DNA of 64,000 nt from Eurosta solidaginis (taxonomy: Eukaryota > Arthropoda > Insecta > Diptera > Tephritidae): contig NC_090319.1 in the NCBI RefSeq assembly GCF_040869045.1, positions 342,096,302 through 342,160,301 on the forward strand, given 5' to 3'. The translations under genes and the position numbers were made by a program. The stretch's first letter is position 1. Each line of letters starts with the position of its first letter. This document shows, one piece after another, positions 43,431 to 55,811 of the stretch. The notes beneath the pieces are model-generated. The model was not told where the DNA came from. It searched no databases and worked only from the letters and a program-made list of their open reading frames with translations.

Positions 43431-44591
43431 AATGTTTTTTGTTTGTTAATTGAATTCATTACTCAAGAGGTGTGTTGGTTTTATAAATGTCAAGTTTATT
43501 TCACAAGCTTACTTGATAGTTGCATTACATAATATATTAATTTTAACCTACAATGCTTTACTACAGTCAAAATTTGATGCACACCACATTTAATAATTTT
43601 ACTTATGTATTGGTACTTTTAATTGCAATTATTTTAGCTATTCATATTTATTTTTATTTTTAATTTATATATTAATAATGCAATAATTTATACTTAACTA
43701 CAAACTAACTCATAGCAATTATTACAGATTTTTTTTTTTTTTTTAAATTAAAAATAGTGTAAAATTTTCCTTGAACAATTTTATGTAATTTCAACTTCAA
43801 CTAAATACCATTGCTACTTATTTATGTTAATTTAGTTAGAAGAATAATTTGAAAATCGTAATTGCTAAAACGTTATTATTAACAAATGTTGCACAGTTTC
43901 GGTACGTGAACTGAGTTCGAGTTAATAAATGGTACGTACACACACATCAAGTAGATCTGCGAATTACCTACACTTATGTGAGTGTGGAGTGTAGAGGTTG
44001 AAGGTTGTCTAGGTTTAAATGCCTAACCTATAAATATATAAGGTATATAGCATAATATTGTTCATTATTTATTTGTTTAGTTCGGTAAAATGTAAAAAGT
44101 TATATTTTATTTGATTTATTTATATTATCATTATTATTTTTTTTTTTTCTATAAAATAGCAGTTTAGATTTTTGTTTGCTTTAATTATGAATTTTAGTTT
44201 TTTATTGCAAGGTGCGGCTACTAATATACATAACTTGACATAAACAAACTTGACTTATTGAAAAAATGACTTAACGTTTTTTTCGAAATCCTCGATAATG
44301 AAAGACACAGTCCAATATATATTAAAATCTCGAAAAAGTTTTGTATTCTTTGAAAAAATTTCCTAAAGTCATTTATACTGTTTTCACACATACGGCTTAT
44401 TGAATAATAAAGGCAGTTTTCTACATTAAGACGCTTATTGAGCTCAATCTTCCCTACAAAATTCGAATCTATTATTATTTCATTAGTAGCTAATCGAATG
44501 CCTAATGAAGTCAAAAGCACAATGCAACTCTGTTGGCAGCGTTCCGCTTCCGTTTCCGCTTCTTAGTTTTCAAAGCAAATGTGATTGTCTG
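43431..44591. other. AT-rich, no gene seen
   Basis: Long T/A runs (e.g. about 43732-43745 and 44139-44150). A 99-codon minus frame at 44221-44520 has no recognised motif or splice context. I do not call it a gene. Confidence 0.4.
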
Positions 44592-44774
44592 CATGGCGGA
44601 ACGATACAAGGTGGCCGCATCGAACAGCTGATTATAACCTTTTTTATTTGATTTGATACATCAACTACCGGCGCAGTACGATTTTGACATTTGTCCATCG
44701 AATTTACAAGTACATGGAATTTTTTTTGTTTGTAGGTATGTCACCATGCTCCCACCTTGTATCGTTCCGCCATG
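44592..44774. mobile_element. hAT-type MITE, 183 bp, 8-bp TSD ATTGTCTG
   Basis: CATGGCGGAACGATACAAGG and CCTTGTATCGTTCCGCCATG are perfect inverted ends. ATTGTCTG lies at 44584-44591 and 44775-44782. The clean duplication suggests a recent insertion. A diverged relative sits at 32879. Confidence 0.9.
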
Positions 44775-44878
44775 ATTGTCTGTCTCATCCTTCATACTAA
44801 TCGAGCAGTTGCTTCTGTGTGAAAGCAAAAAATTTACGATTTCATTAGCAGGTGAAATGAGATCATTAAGTTTCTGTG

Positions 44879-46110
44879 GAAAATAGTATTAGAGTTATTT
44901 AAGAATAACTAGACAAAAAGGTATAGAATATATGTTTATCGGATTACGTATACTACGCTTCCGCCAAAGCTAAAATCAATTAGGCCTTAGGTCTGCAACT
45001 TGAGCTCAAAATGTTTATTGGGTACAAACTAGTGGCAGAATTTCTCGCTTGTTGGGTTGCTTAGTTATTCGACCCTCTTTGCTTCATGTTATTTCATCTA
45101 ATTAAAGTGCTTCATCCCAACAAACACCGAAAAAATATTTCTCCAGCCTTCGAGAAATATTTAAAGCTCAAGTTGATATCCAACAATTATTTGATATGTT
45201 TATTATTTGATATGAAATTAAAGCTATACAAAGAAACACTTTTTTTAAATGGGTTAAATAAACATAACAAATTCAAGGTATTTATGGTATGAAAATAGTA
45301 TTAGAGTTATTTAAGAATAACTAGACAAAAAGGGCTAGAATATATGTTTATCGGATCACGTATACTACGCTTCCGCCAAAGCTAAAATCAATTAGGCCTT
45401 AGGTCTGCAACTTGAGCTCAAAATGTTTATTGGGTACAAACTAGTGGCAGAATTTCTCGCTTGTTGGGTTGCTTAGTTATTCGACCCTCTTTGCTTCATG
45501 TTATTTCATCTAATTAAAGTGCTTCATCCCAACAAACACCGAAAAAATATTTCTCCAGCCTTCGAGAAATATTTAAAGCTCAAGTTGATATCCAACAATT
45601 ATTTGATATGTTTATTATTTGATATGAAATTAAAGCTATACAAAGAAACACTTTTTTTAAATGGGTTAAATAAACATAACAAATTCAAGGTATTTATGGT
45701 ATGAAAATAGTATTAGAGTTATTTAAGAATAACTAGACAAAAAGGGCTAGAATATATGTTTATCGGATCACGTATACTACGCTTCCGCCAAAGCTAAAAT
45801 CAATTAGGCCTTAGGTCTGCAACTTGAGCTCAAAATGTTTATTGGGTACAAACTAGTGGCAGAATTTCTCGCTTGTTGGGTTGCTTAGTTATTCGACCCT
45901 CTTTGCTTCATGTTATTTCATCTAATTAAAGTGCTTCATCCCAACAAACACCGAAAAAATATTTCTCCAGCCTTCGAGAAATATTTAAAGCTCAAGTTGA
46001 TATCCAACAATTATTTGATATATTTATTATTTGATATGAAATTAAAGCTATACAAAGAAACACTTTTTTTAAATGGGTTAAACAAACATAACAAATTCAA
46101 GGTATTTATG
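44879..46110 (+). repeat. Tandem repeat, three 412-bp units
   Basis: Units start at 44879, 45291 and 45703, exactly 412 bp apart, with only a few base differences. The third stops about 4 bp short. Each unit has a 68-codon frame starting MLFHLIKVLHPNK; it is present by copying and matches no family I know. The flanks are unique sequence. Confidence 0.95.
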
Positions 46111-46242
46111 CATATTCCAGCGAAATGAAATGAATGCGGCTTTGACAAAACATTTTGCTTTGCTTTTTCTAAAGAAAATTTCTTTTTAATTGTTTGTTCA
46201 CTCATTTGCACGTGTGAATTGTGTTATTAATTTTATAGGTAT

Positions 46243-47206
46243 CAGTGGCGTAGTGAGGAGGGGCGCAAGGGGGAAGGGGCACAAGGGGGCTTCTGCCCCG
46301 GGCGCTACTCACAGGGGGCGCCAAATGGTCCGCATAGCAGAACTTCCTGGATAAATTTAGTAGGCGTTACTGCAGCTAAACAAGATCCAATCCTTGCGAC
46401 ATATTTTGGATTAATTGAAAGCAACCTTTTTTCTCACGTCCAACGTTACGATGGGAATTATTAAAAAATGCTTTAAAAAAAAAATTTCAAACGTGAATCT
46501 TAAACACGATGGAGTGCCAGAATACAAGCGGTTATCGTCGATGGGTTAGAGAATGTAGTAGAACTCTTAGAACAATAAGCTGAGGACTATAACACCACAA
46601 GTGACACCAGGAGCGAAGCTACAATTCTGTTGCAAAATATACTAAATTTTAGTTGTATAAAATTAGTTCATTTCTGGTATGAAATGTTAAGGAGGATTGA
46701 TCGTGTGCAGCTCAGATTACAAGATCCGAGGATGAATTTTAGACAAGCGTATCATGATCTGAAATCATTAGCGACTGAACTATCCGAATTTCGAGAAACT
46801 CTCTGTAAAAAAGCAATAGAAAAAGCGAAGTCTCTTTGTGAAAAATGGGATGCGGATATAGTAAGACGTGAAAGAAGGCGGCGCAAAATGGCCGGAAAAT
46901 CGGCTAGAGAATTTGATCTTTCCGCAGAATGTGAAATTTCTTACGTTATGAAAAGTGTTCCCGATCGCCTCCAACAAAAAATTTGTAGAAGATTTACACA
47001 AATTTGGATTTCATTTAGACCTAGGAAATTTGTTAAAAAAGGATAATGTTGATAACAACTTAGAAAGAAATTTAAAGAGCTTGGGTGAAACTCCGTTAGA
47101 GCTACATACTTTTATAATCTCGTATAGAGAAGATGTTTTTCCAAACTTGCGAGTGGCAATTCAACTATTTTGCCCCCGGGCGCAAGAAAACCTCACTACG
47201 CCACTA
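46243..47206 (+). mobile_element. hAT element, internally deleted, about 964 bp
   Basis: The ends CAGTGGCGTAGTGAGG and, inverted, CCTCACTACGCCACTA are near-perfect. The flanks ATAGGTAT (46235-46242) and ATAGGTGT (47207-47214) agree at 7 of 8 bases. GC-rich GGGGCGC sequence follows the left end. Confidence 0.8.
46630..47190 (+). pseudogene. hAT transposase internal fragment
   Basis: Reads FWYEMLRRIDRVQLRLQD, then YHDLKSLATELSEFRETLCK, the region between the DUF4371 core and the C-terminal dimerisation part. A frame shift near 46990 leads into FVEDLHKFGFHLDLGNLL. No catalytic core or C-terminus remains. Confidence 0.7.
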
Positions 47207-47439
47207 ATAGGTGTACACTTAATTAATTTTATTTGTTTCCAAACTGCTAATGGTTTCTACTGTATACTACCAGAGAAGTTAAGAGCAGTGCACTAAATAT
47301 CTTAGCAACAAGACTGCTCGAACTTAAGTGGACTGACATCATCAATATCTTTCGTTAAGTGTTAATAAGGCGTTAATTTGTTGTGGATTGAATCGTCTGT
47401 TCATCTTTCACATATTCGTAAAACTAGCCTATACCCGCG

Positions 47440-47990
47440 GCCCAGTGCGCATGACGAAAAAAATTATTGCGTTATACCAAGATATGATCTTTAAAACACT
47501 ACCGAGACCGTCTAGAAAATAATCTTTAAATAGTCCCAATAAATCGTAAAACGTTCGCAGCCGCGGAGATAAGCACACAGGTAAAAAGGTAGGGTACAAT
47601 ACTCCCCTGAAGTTTTTTTTAATGATCTTGAAATAGCTCCGAAAACAACGAACAGATCCGGCGATAAAAATATTCGGTAACATTCTTTCCGAATGATTCC
47701 CGAAACCGTCCTGAAATACTTTCGAAAACAATTTTGCAATATATGGAGATAGTCCCGAAAGAGTCTTGACGATATTATTATGGAGACAGACAGGAAGCTG
47801 AACCGAAACAGACCCGAGAAGATCTCGAACACAGTCTCTAAATGGTCCTGAAATAGTTCTAGAAAATCTTGAAGTAGTCCCGAAAATGTTCCTAAAATAA
47901 TCCCGAAACGGCTCTTAAATGGTGCTATTAGTCTTAAGATTCCGAAAATATTCCCGAAATAATCACAAAAACAATCTCAAAAATATACGC
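47440..47990 (+). repeat. Degenerate TCCCGAAA repeat tract
   Basis: Words such as AGTCCCGAAA, ATTCCCGAAAT, AATCCCGAAAC and CTCCGAAAAC recur every 15-30 bases over 550 bp. Spacing is irregular. The complementary motif fills 54720-55180. Confidence 0.6.
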
Positions 47991-47995
47991 GGGGA

Positions 47996-48200
47996 CCGCC
48001 GTGGTGTGGTGGTAACGTACCTTGTCTAGCGCACTAAGGGTCCTGGGCTCAACTCCCGGGCAAAATAACATCAAAAATTTAGAAAAAAGTTTTCCCATTG
48101 TCGTCTCCTATCGGAAGTGAGTGCAGTGCATTTCTGCCATGAAGAGCTTTTCAATGAAAATTTATCTGCTTTTATCTCTTGATAGAAATGAAATTTTTGA
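47996..48200 (+). mobile_element. tRNA-derived SINE, diverged copy
   Basis: Begins CCGCCGTGGTGTGGTGG with TGGTAACGTACC (A box) and GGGCTCAACTCCCGG (B box), then body sequence related to 30999-31367 (TTTCTGCCATGAAGAGCTTT). The end is vague. Confidence 0.65.
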
Positions 48201-48379
48201 TTTTCGCGTTCGGATTACTGACTTCGAGACTAAAATGGTTTTCTCAATATCGCCCCCGATATTTTAAATGTGTTTTAGAAGTCGGTTAATACACTGAGTT
48301 TTGGCTAAGTGGAAATGTAGACATGCTGTTTTTGACTTCCTTTTTTGAAAGCTCGTTAAAAAAGCTAATAAAATTATTT

Positions 48380-48880
48380 GTCGGAGTGTTCTCAGAGAAA
48401 GGCGCGGGGCTGCAAAATTTCTAAGATCATGTGCAAAGCTTACGACGTTAGACTCACAAAAGTAGCTCCTATCCATGAAGTGAGAAGACTTGATGCTAAC
48501 GATGGGCATACCAGCTGGACACTGCCTTCTGGCGTCTCTCGATTATAATTTAGGCCTCTTCAGTAACAGCAGGTATAGGAAGAACCAGCTGCAGGAAGAA
48601 ACGGTTGAGCACGTTCTGTTTTCTTGTCCTGTGCTCGCCTGGTCAAGGCTCCAGCTATTATAGGCGGCAGAGTTGCTAGATCTCGAGGCAAAAATTAGCT
48701 AGGTCCTAAAAAACTTCTAGGATTTGCAAAGTGGACGGAGTTATTCTATAACAAAGGTCCTGGCACCTGATTGGGGTTCTTCCGTTTGGACATCAAACAA
48801 ATTCTGGCAACACTATGGACACGTTCAGTCTATGTGAGGTCTTTATTGACCGGCCATTTAAACCTAACCTTCTCAGAGAA
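48380..48880 (+). pseudogene. LOA/R1-like LINE 3' fragment
   Basis: GCGGGGCTGCAAAATTTCTA and TGGACACTGCCTTCTGGCGT match the RNase H end and 3' region of the LINE at 34233-38926, on the plus strand. Stops are frequent. Confidence 0.65.
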
Positions 48881-49219
48881 AATCTTTGTACAAAGAACGT
48901 GGAAGGTCACAAGAAAGAAAATAAAAGTTCGAAAAGAGAATGACTCAAAATTAATGTTGAATATTTATAGGCGCAAATTTGTTTTTTACTCTCCCAGTAA
49001 TTTTACTTTCATCTTTTATTGTGTAATGACATAGTTCGAGAGAGCTCTTAGAGAAAATTTTTGGCGAAAATTTTTCTAGAACATATTAGCCCTTTGGCGG
49101 CCTCCGAAATATCATTTTATTCCTAGTTTTATAAAAATCAGACAATAAGACATTTTCGTGGAAGAGGTAAAAGTTAAAATCGTTCTTACATAACTGAGCA
49201 TATAATGACGGATTGACCA

Positions 49220-50320
49220 CCAAACCGAATTGAACTAGACCTAATGTAGGAGACGCGACCGTGCAGAAGAAACGTTATACGTTATCTCGGAGTCATTCCA
49301 GACACTAAGTTTTCGCTCAACGTGGAAGAAGAACTTAATAGGGCCCCCAGCGGTTTAAAGGGTTAGAATATACTCGCTGAAGGTATGCCTGACGTAACAG
49401 GCTACTAAATTACCAAATGGTTTCAGGGGGTTGTGTAGCGCAACCCTTTCAAGTAGTTTTCAGCGCAATATATAGCTTCTCCAACAAAATTGACAACCTC
49501 ACATATCTGTGGCGAATCCTGTTTCATTAAAATCCGAGGCTCTGGTGACCCCGAACTCCTCATTGATCTAGAGGGTGGAAGGGCGTTATGGCCTAGAAGG
49601 TCGCATGTGATCATAACAAATCGTTCCCGAGGTGGTCGCGCTTGGTACCGAAACGTACCGGATCTGCATCCGGCAAAGGACCATCAACATCGATAACACT
49701 CCCCAAGGCCTTCGGGGAGTGTCCTTGTCGATACAACAACAACAACAACTACAAGTTAATAGGGCCTAGACGAGACTTTACGCTTGTAAAAGAACTTCCG
49801 GCATGTGTTGCACATGATTGACCAAGTAGGAGAGGTGTGGAGACAAGCGCGTGACTGCAAGCTGTTGCAGGTCTTACGAGCTTAGGCTAACAATGTTGCT
49901 TTTATCAGTAAAAATAGGGGTCTGTAGGCTCATGTTGGGTATTCTGACTGGACACTGCTTTCTGGCATCACATGGTGTTATATTAGGTATCCGTCAGCAA
50001 TAGTCAATGTAGGAAGTGCGGATTGCAGAATGGAACGATAGAGTACATTCTGTGCTCGTAACTTGCGCCAGTCTGTCTAAGACTCCAGCTATTACGAGTA
50101 ACACAGCTCTCAGAACTAGAAATGGTTATTAGGAGCTCTATAATCCCTCTTGTTCTTTCTAAAAGGACGGAGTTATTTTATAACATAGCACTTGGTTTTT
50201 GAAAATTAGATCGTCGAACAAACTTCTGTTAGCACTATTCACACATTCAGTCCTCACGGACTAGCTAGTTCTACCTTATGTAACCTGCCGTTTTCGGACA
50301 TAGAAGCATGAACACTGAAG
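49220..50320 (+). pseudogene. LOA/R1-like LINE fragment split by a retroposon
   Basis: RYLGVIPDTKFSLNVEEELN is read up to 49345, and LYACKRT resumes after 49756, as in the full copy (KYLGIILDSKLSWKLNVEE, LYACKRM). The RNase H C-terminal part follows (MIDQVGEVWRQARDCK) after an internal deletion. Confidence 0.75.
49346..49755 (+). mobile_element. (CAA)n-tailed SINE-like retroposon, copy 3
   Basis: TTAATAGGGCC at 49335-49345 and 49756-49766 flanks it. It begins with CCCAGCGGTTTAAAGG and ends in CAACAACTACAA. It interrupts the LINE fragment in frame, proving it is the younger insertion. Confidence 0.85.
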
Positions 50321-50399
50321 AAAAATAGATTACATCAGAACATGAACAAAGCTCAGTTGAAAGAAGCTTTTTTAAATTTTTTATTTATTAAATATTTGG

Positions 50400-50560
50400 G
50401 AAAAAATTAAAAAAAAGTGCGACATCAGGACGGACAAGGCGACAGTTGTTTTGATTATACATTGTAAGTCTCTTCAAAGCTTTTTCTCCTGGGATAGAGA
50501 TTTGAACCCGCACTCTTGCGATGATCGGACTGTTGACAAACGCATCCGACTATCACAAAA
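50400..50560 (-). mobile_element. tRNA-derived SINE, third type
   Basis: The minus strand reads GTGATAGTCGGATGCG (A-box-like) and GCGGGTTCAAATCTC (B box), then GCTTTGAAGAGACTTAC, with an A/T-rich tail at the low-coordinate side. No duplication measured. Confidence 0.6.
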
Positions 50561-50880
50561 GGGTTTAGTGGCTTAGGATATACCTGCGGCAGGTATGCAT
50601 GTCATAAGAGGCGATACCCAAACGATTCAAGGGGTTGCCGGCACAATTTCCAACTTCCCAACCTAATTGTCACCTCACCTACCAGTGACGAATCCTGTTC
50701 TTTTAACAGGCGGAGCTGTGGCGAACCATAGTTGCTCATGATACTAGGGGGTCTCCGAGATGTTCGAACTTGTACCTTAATGTTGCTTGTTACCAGAACA
50801 TATCCACGCAAAGGACTATTAAAGTCAATAACACTGCTTAAACCTTTGGGAATTGTCTTTATCTCTACAACAACAACAAA
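50561..50880 (+). mobile_element. (CAA)n-tailed SINE-like retroposon, copy 4 (diverged)
   Basis: GGGTTTAGTGGCTTAGGATA, then GGCAGGTATGCATGTCATAA, and a CAACAACAACAAA tail. Several internal deletions make it the oldest-looking copy. Confidence 0.7.
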
Positions 50881-50952
50881 AACCACATAAGCAAAGCTAG
50901 ACCATTTGACTAACGTACTGGTTCTAGCTAAATATCAAACAAAAGCATTTAA

Positions 50953-51308
50953 AAAAAATAAACGTAAGGCGCAATAACATCCGAAGAGATCTAAGGCCGA
51001 GCTTCTCTTCCAATTTGAGTCGTGCTCCTCTTGATTTTCCCTACAAATTGGCCGGACGGGACCTACACGTTTTATGCCGACTCCGAACGGCATCTGGAAG
51101 GCAGATGAGTTTTCACTGAGAGCATTTCATGGCAGAAATACACCCGGAGCGCTTGCCAAACACTACCGAGGGGCGACCCCGCTTAGAAAAATTTTCTTCT
51201 AATTGAAAAACCTTATTTCTAAATTTTTGATGTTGCTTTGCCCGGGGTGTGAACCCAGAGCATACGGTGTGGTAGGCGGAGCACGCTACCATCACACCAC
51301 GGTGGCCG
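50953..51308 (-). mobile_element. tRNA-derived SINE, copy 2, 14-bp TSD
   Basis: Nearly the same sequence as 30999-31367. ACAAAAGCATTTAA flanks it at 50939-50952 and 51309-51322. The A and B boxes are intact. Confidence 0.88.
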
Positions 51309-51454
51309 ACAAAAGCATTTAACTGTCTTAAAAATTATATCCGCACTTTTAGGAATAAACTACATACAGAGTGTGAGTGCCTACATGGTGATTAAAAGGA
51401 ATAAAAACAAAAAAGGCAACTCTTAGAGACCAATTGTAGAGCGAACAACGGACA

Positions 51455-51620
51455 TTCATATGGCTAAGCAGCTAAAGGCATCTGCCTTTGCACTCATACG
51501 AATGTTGGAGATTCGAGTTCAACGCTCAGCTCCCGAAAAGCTAGCTGAGGAAGAAGTGAAATTCAGAAACATGTCCTAGTAACAGTCGCCGTTTGTAAAC
51601 TTACAATTTTTCTCTAATAT
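51455..51620 (+). mobile_element. Possible tRNA-derived SINE, fourth type
   Basis: TGGCTAAGCAGCTAAAGGCA followed by GATTCGAGTTCAACGC resembles A and B boxes. The body has no homologue here. Ends unknown. Confidence 0.4.
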
Positions 51621-53394
51621 CAATAACAAGAACAATTGTATAAAGCAACATGAGCAATGCCCGCTAATTAAATACATATGTCCTGTAAATGTTGATGCGA
51701 GGATTTCGAAAAAACATGAAGAGTAGTTATATTTTTAATAAGCCTAATTATATATGTAGACCCATCACAATAGAAAGGTCGTAACTTAAAAGGTCGGTTA
51801 AAAATTTAAAAGTAAAGATTTGAAGCTTCATCCGTTTTAATCCGTAAACTATATCTGGCTTTAATACGATATATACAGATATGATAGTCTCATATCTCCT
51901 TCTATAATATAGTTTACCAATTTAAGTAAACAAAATTCTTTAGTTACGACGTTTCTATGAGGATAGTTCCGATGTGTAATGTCTGCTGCTTAATGTTGTT
52001 GATTTAACAAAATAGTTATAAACGTTTTCACAGGCATTCTTGCAAGTGTGTATTCATATGTTTTTAACTACTGTTACATTACACTAACAGCTACATTGTT
52101 TACTTTGTTTTTTTGTAAATTCTATTTCTTACAGGCAGAGCGAGTTTTGTACAATGAATGCATTTTATGGTATGAAGGCTAATGGCATTTGAGGTGCATG
52201 AAAGTAAATTACACATGCATTCCCTGCAAAAATCGCGAGTACTCTATGCATGCATGTATGGTGTACTCGCTATGGACCAACACATTAACATTACGATGTC
52301 CTAGGACCGGACCATATACTCCAGCTCCGCATTACATCAGAGTAATCCATGGAGGTCCCACAGTCCAATAAACATCGTGTAGTGATTACAATCGTTAAAA
52401 ACGAGCAATGATCGGATTACAATATGCTCGTGTGTTGGTTGCTTGCATTACAGTGGAGTATAATGGTAAGTACTCCAGTGGACCATATGATCCAACGATT
52501 TATGCAGGGTTATAGTACCTGGATGAATGAGCTGTGTTCAGTATGATAAAAGCGTAACTAGAAAATGTTATTAGCCGTACGTTCCCAAAAGAAGTGCTTA
52601 AAACAAAACATAATATGTTACAACGTCCAAATACATTGCGCTCACGTTGGCAGAAAAAAGCTGGTAAAATCAAATTACATGTCCTTTCAACCGAAATTTC
52701 TGTCAATTTTTATCCATCGCAAAAAGTTGTTGAATCAGCTTTGCACAAATTGTAGATTTGAAATTGACTGCTTTAGCAGTTAAATCAACAAATAAGTGTT
52801 CATCATACGTAAGTCATAGCATTGTCAGCTAACAATTATTACTTTCAAATAACAGATGTCTGTTGACAAGACAGAGGCACCATGGTCATAAAAACAAAGT
52901 ATTGAGCGCCGTTCTGTAAGTTTCACATTAAAATTAGCTGGTGATTTTTTATAATATTGGCAGTTGTTCGCTGTTGAAATGACCAGTTCTTGTCAGTTAG
53001 ATTAACTCGAAATCTGTCATTATTACAGAATTTTTTAGCTTGAGGCCAAGAGTTTTTCTTCTGTTGAAACAACTAAACAAATATGTTTTCTTGAAAAAAG
53101 CTCGGTTGAAATAACCACAGTGCGATCAATTTTACAAAATGTCTGTTAATTCGAAATACTACCAAACACTTCGAAATACTACCAACAAAGCCGTTTTCAT
53201 GTTTTACTTACGTTATTTAGTTAACGTTACGTTATTAAGTATAAAGTATAAAGCATGTATCCTTGCCCTTATAATCCAGTAACAATACCTATAGACTTAG
53301 GCATATAAGCTTGGAGAGTAGTAGCAGGCTCAATTTAGTATGTACTGAGCAGAAAAAAAATAATATCTACAAGCTCTTAAATAGAGTGTGCGGC
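51621..53394. other. No gene seen
   Basis: AT-rich. Bases 52200-52540 repeat short words (ACTCCAG, GGACCATAT, GCATTACA) in both orientations, perhaps subterminal repeats of a transposon, but I find no ends. Confidence 0.35.
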
Positions 53395-54570
53395 CAAGGC
53401 AAATGAAACATTTTTTGTACGGTTTACCACCGACCAGACGGTTCGATATGGGACCCGTCAAACTTACGGCGTTGCAGTTGCGGAGTGGAGAATGCCTTTT
53501 AACAAGGCGCTTACGGATATACATATCTGGGCATCTAATATCTTGTTTACTAGTAGGTAAAAGGTCCCGAAATGGTATAGGCCTACGCTTGAACCACGAA
53601 CATTTATTCTGGACAGAAGAAGGCTTTACCGGTATTTTACGCATGTAAAGGAGTGCTGGGATCTCTGTGTGGTCTGTCACCTTTTTTCTCTCTCATCGCT
53701 TATTTACAGCGATTGTAAAACCCATCCTATCTAGGGAGTTCAATGCTTGGCATAACGGTAGACTTGAAAACAACGCTGACTGCTGTACTGCATGCCATTC
53801 TGCATATTCCACCTGTAGATATGATGGCGAGGAACATAGCGTTAACAACTGCAATGAGCAGAAATGCCTGGGGCAGCGCGAGCGAGGACCATCCGGTCAT
53901 AGTAATATAGCGTCATCAATGAGACTAACTAATTCCCAACCTGCGCGTCGATAGCTATCTTAGAGCTATCATAGAGTTGGAAGGTTGGCGAAATGGAATT
54001 GAATGCTTCCAATAGAATTGAAGCAGTAGTGTCTGCGGTATACAGGCGGAAATAGTAGCCGTGACTTAAGCCGTAGAAATACCAGAGGAAAATAAATTAA
54101 ACTACAGCTGCGGAAATGTTTATATTGACAGCCAAGCAGCAATTAATGTAATAATATATCTTAGAACATCATTTAAAGCCGTGTTACATTAAAAGCAATC
54201 CGTGGAACCCAGCGCGGGGCCGCAAGTGTCTAAAATCATGTGAAGGTCTCACTAACAAAGTTACTCATATCATTGAAAAGAGTGGACTGTAGGCTCATGA
54301 TGGGTATTCTGACTAGCCTTCTGGCGTTATATGTGTTTAAATAAGCCCGTTAGTGATAGCCGATGTCGGAAGGGCGTGTTGGAATAGCAAGCGATGCAGC
54401 GCGTGCTGTACTCGTGCCCTGCGCTCGCAAAGTTAAGACTCCTGCTATTAGGAGTGACACAGCTACTAAAGTTATTTTATAACATAGGTCATGGTGTCTG
54501 ACAGAGTTTTCCAGTTTGATCGTAGAACAAAATTCTGGCAACAGAACCAGTCAGTTTAACCTATCCTATC
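53395..54570 (+). pseudogene. LOA/R1-like LINE fragment (reverse transcriptase to RNase H)
   Basis: Reads GACCCGTCAAACTTACGGCG (RT), HIWASN, then a connection region, NVYIDSQAAINVI (RNase H Asp) and SDSRCRKG. The order matches the full LINE at 34233-38926, with many stops and shifts. Confidence 0.7.
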
Positions 54571-54719
54571 ACTGAAAACAAAATACTAAACTACTTAATG
54601 CAATACTTTGTTGGGTATATTGTCGAGTACATTGTACGAAACCAAACAAAACCTTTTTTTGTACTGTCAAACGTGCGTTACGGGCACTTTAGTGTATAAC
54701 CGTGCAAGTTGTTCTGTAC

Positions 54720-55180
54720 AGTGGTTGTACAGGCAGTCGGGAAAGAATTTTACCTTATTTGCGACAAAATTATAGAACTATTTTGGCGGTTTCGGTATTA
54801 TTTATGAATCTTCGGGATTCGTTGAAGTATTTTTTAAAATTATGTCCGGACACTTAAGGAATGAGTTGGTGATCTCTTTGAAATTTTTTCGTACTGTTTT
54901 TGGATTAGATTGGTATCTTTCTGAAATGTAGTTAGTATTATCATGTAGCAAATACGAGTGCTTTTCGTAATGATGCAAATACAACTTCAGGATCAGTAAG
55001 TACACCTCGAGTCTTGGGATGGTTTTCAGGATTATTTCAGCACTGTTTAGAAATTATTTCGGGAACAGTCGGGAGTACTTTTGAGCCAACTTGGGTAGTT
55101 TAGTTTCGGAACTATTTGAAAAGTTCTCGACAAGCTGTCGGCGTATTATCGAATTAATATTGTAGCGTTAGCGTTTTGAA
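54720..55180 (-). repeat. Degenerate TCCCGAAA repeat tract, opposite orientation
   Basis: Words TTTCGGGAAC, CTTCGGGATT, AGTCGGGAGT and TTTCGGAACTATTT recur irregularly. They are the complement of the motif at 47440-47990. Confidence 0.55.
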
Positions 55181-55811
55181 ATCGATTTGCAATCGACCGC
55201 ATTTCTTTCATTTGTGATTAGGCCTGATAAAGAGGAATCTGCCAAATAAGCTGAGTAAGAAGTTTTGAAATTAGCTCGAATTAACGAGCTCTGATCTTAA
55301 ACCACTATTATTACTTAAATTATACATTGTTATTATAAGATTTAAACTGTATATTTAAGTTGTATAACAAAAAAAAGAAAAAGATTGAGACCCACATACA
55401 TATATGAATTAAAAAACCTTAAATTAAGGAAAACTTCATAAGTCAAAAAAATTTAGATATTCAGGGCTTTCATGGAATCCAAGTCAGTTTTGCGTTTTGT
55501 CGGAATTACAAACCAATATTGATTTAAATTGGTGTCATAAAACCGTATTGGTTTTGCTTCTTTCGAATGTCAATAAAACCGATGTTCGAATCAGCTGTTT
55601 TGCGGTGCACCGGGAATTTTGATGTTAATTTTTTTGGCAAAATTTTATAAAATAGTTGTTTTGTGCATTTAAACAGCAATAAACAAATTGATTAACATCA
55701 AAATAGCATCAGCAGTTGTAGCATTTATATTATTGGAAGAAGAAAGTTGCTAGAAGGTCAAAAGGAAAATTTTGGAGAGATCGCAGCAATCCATTTGAGT
55801 TTCCAGAGAGA

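Noticed and set aside
44221..44520. 99-codon minus-strand frame
   Set aside because: AT-rich, no domain, no splice sites or homologue in the window.
45086..45292. 68-codon frame repeated three times as a gene family
   Set aside because: It repeats only because the 412-bp DNA unit repeats; no motif, no splice or promoter signal.
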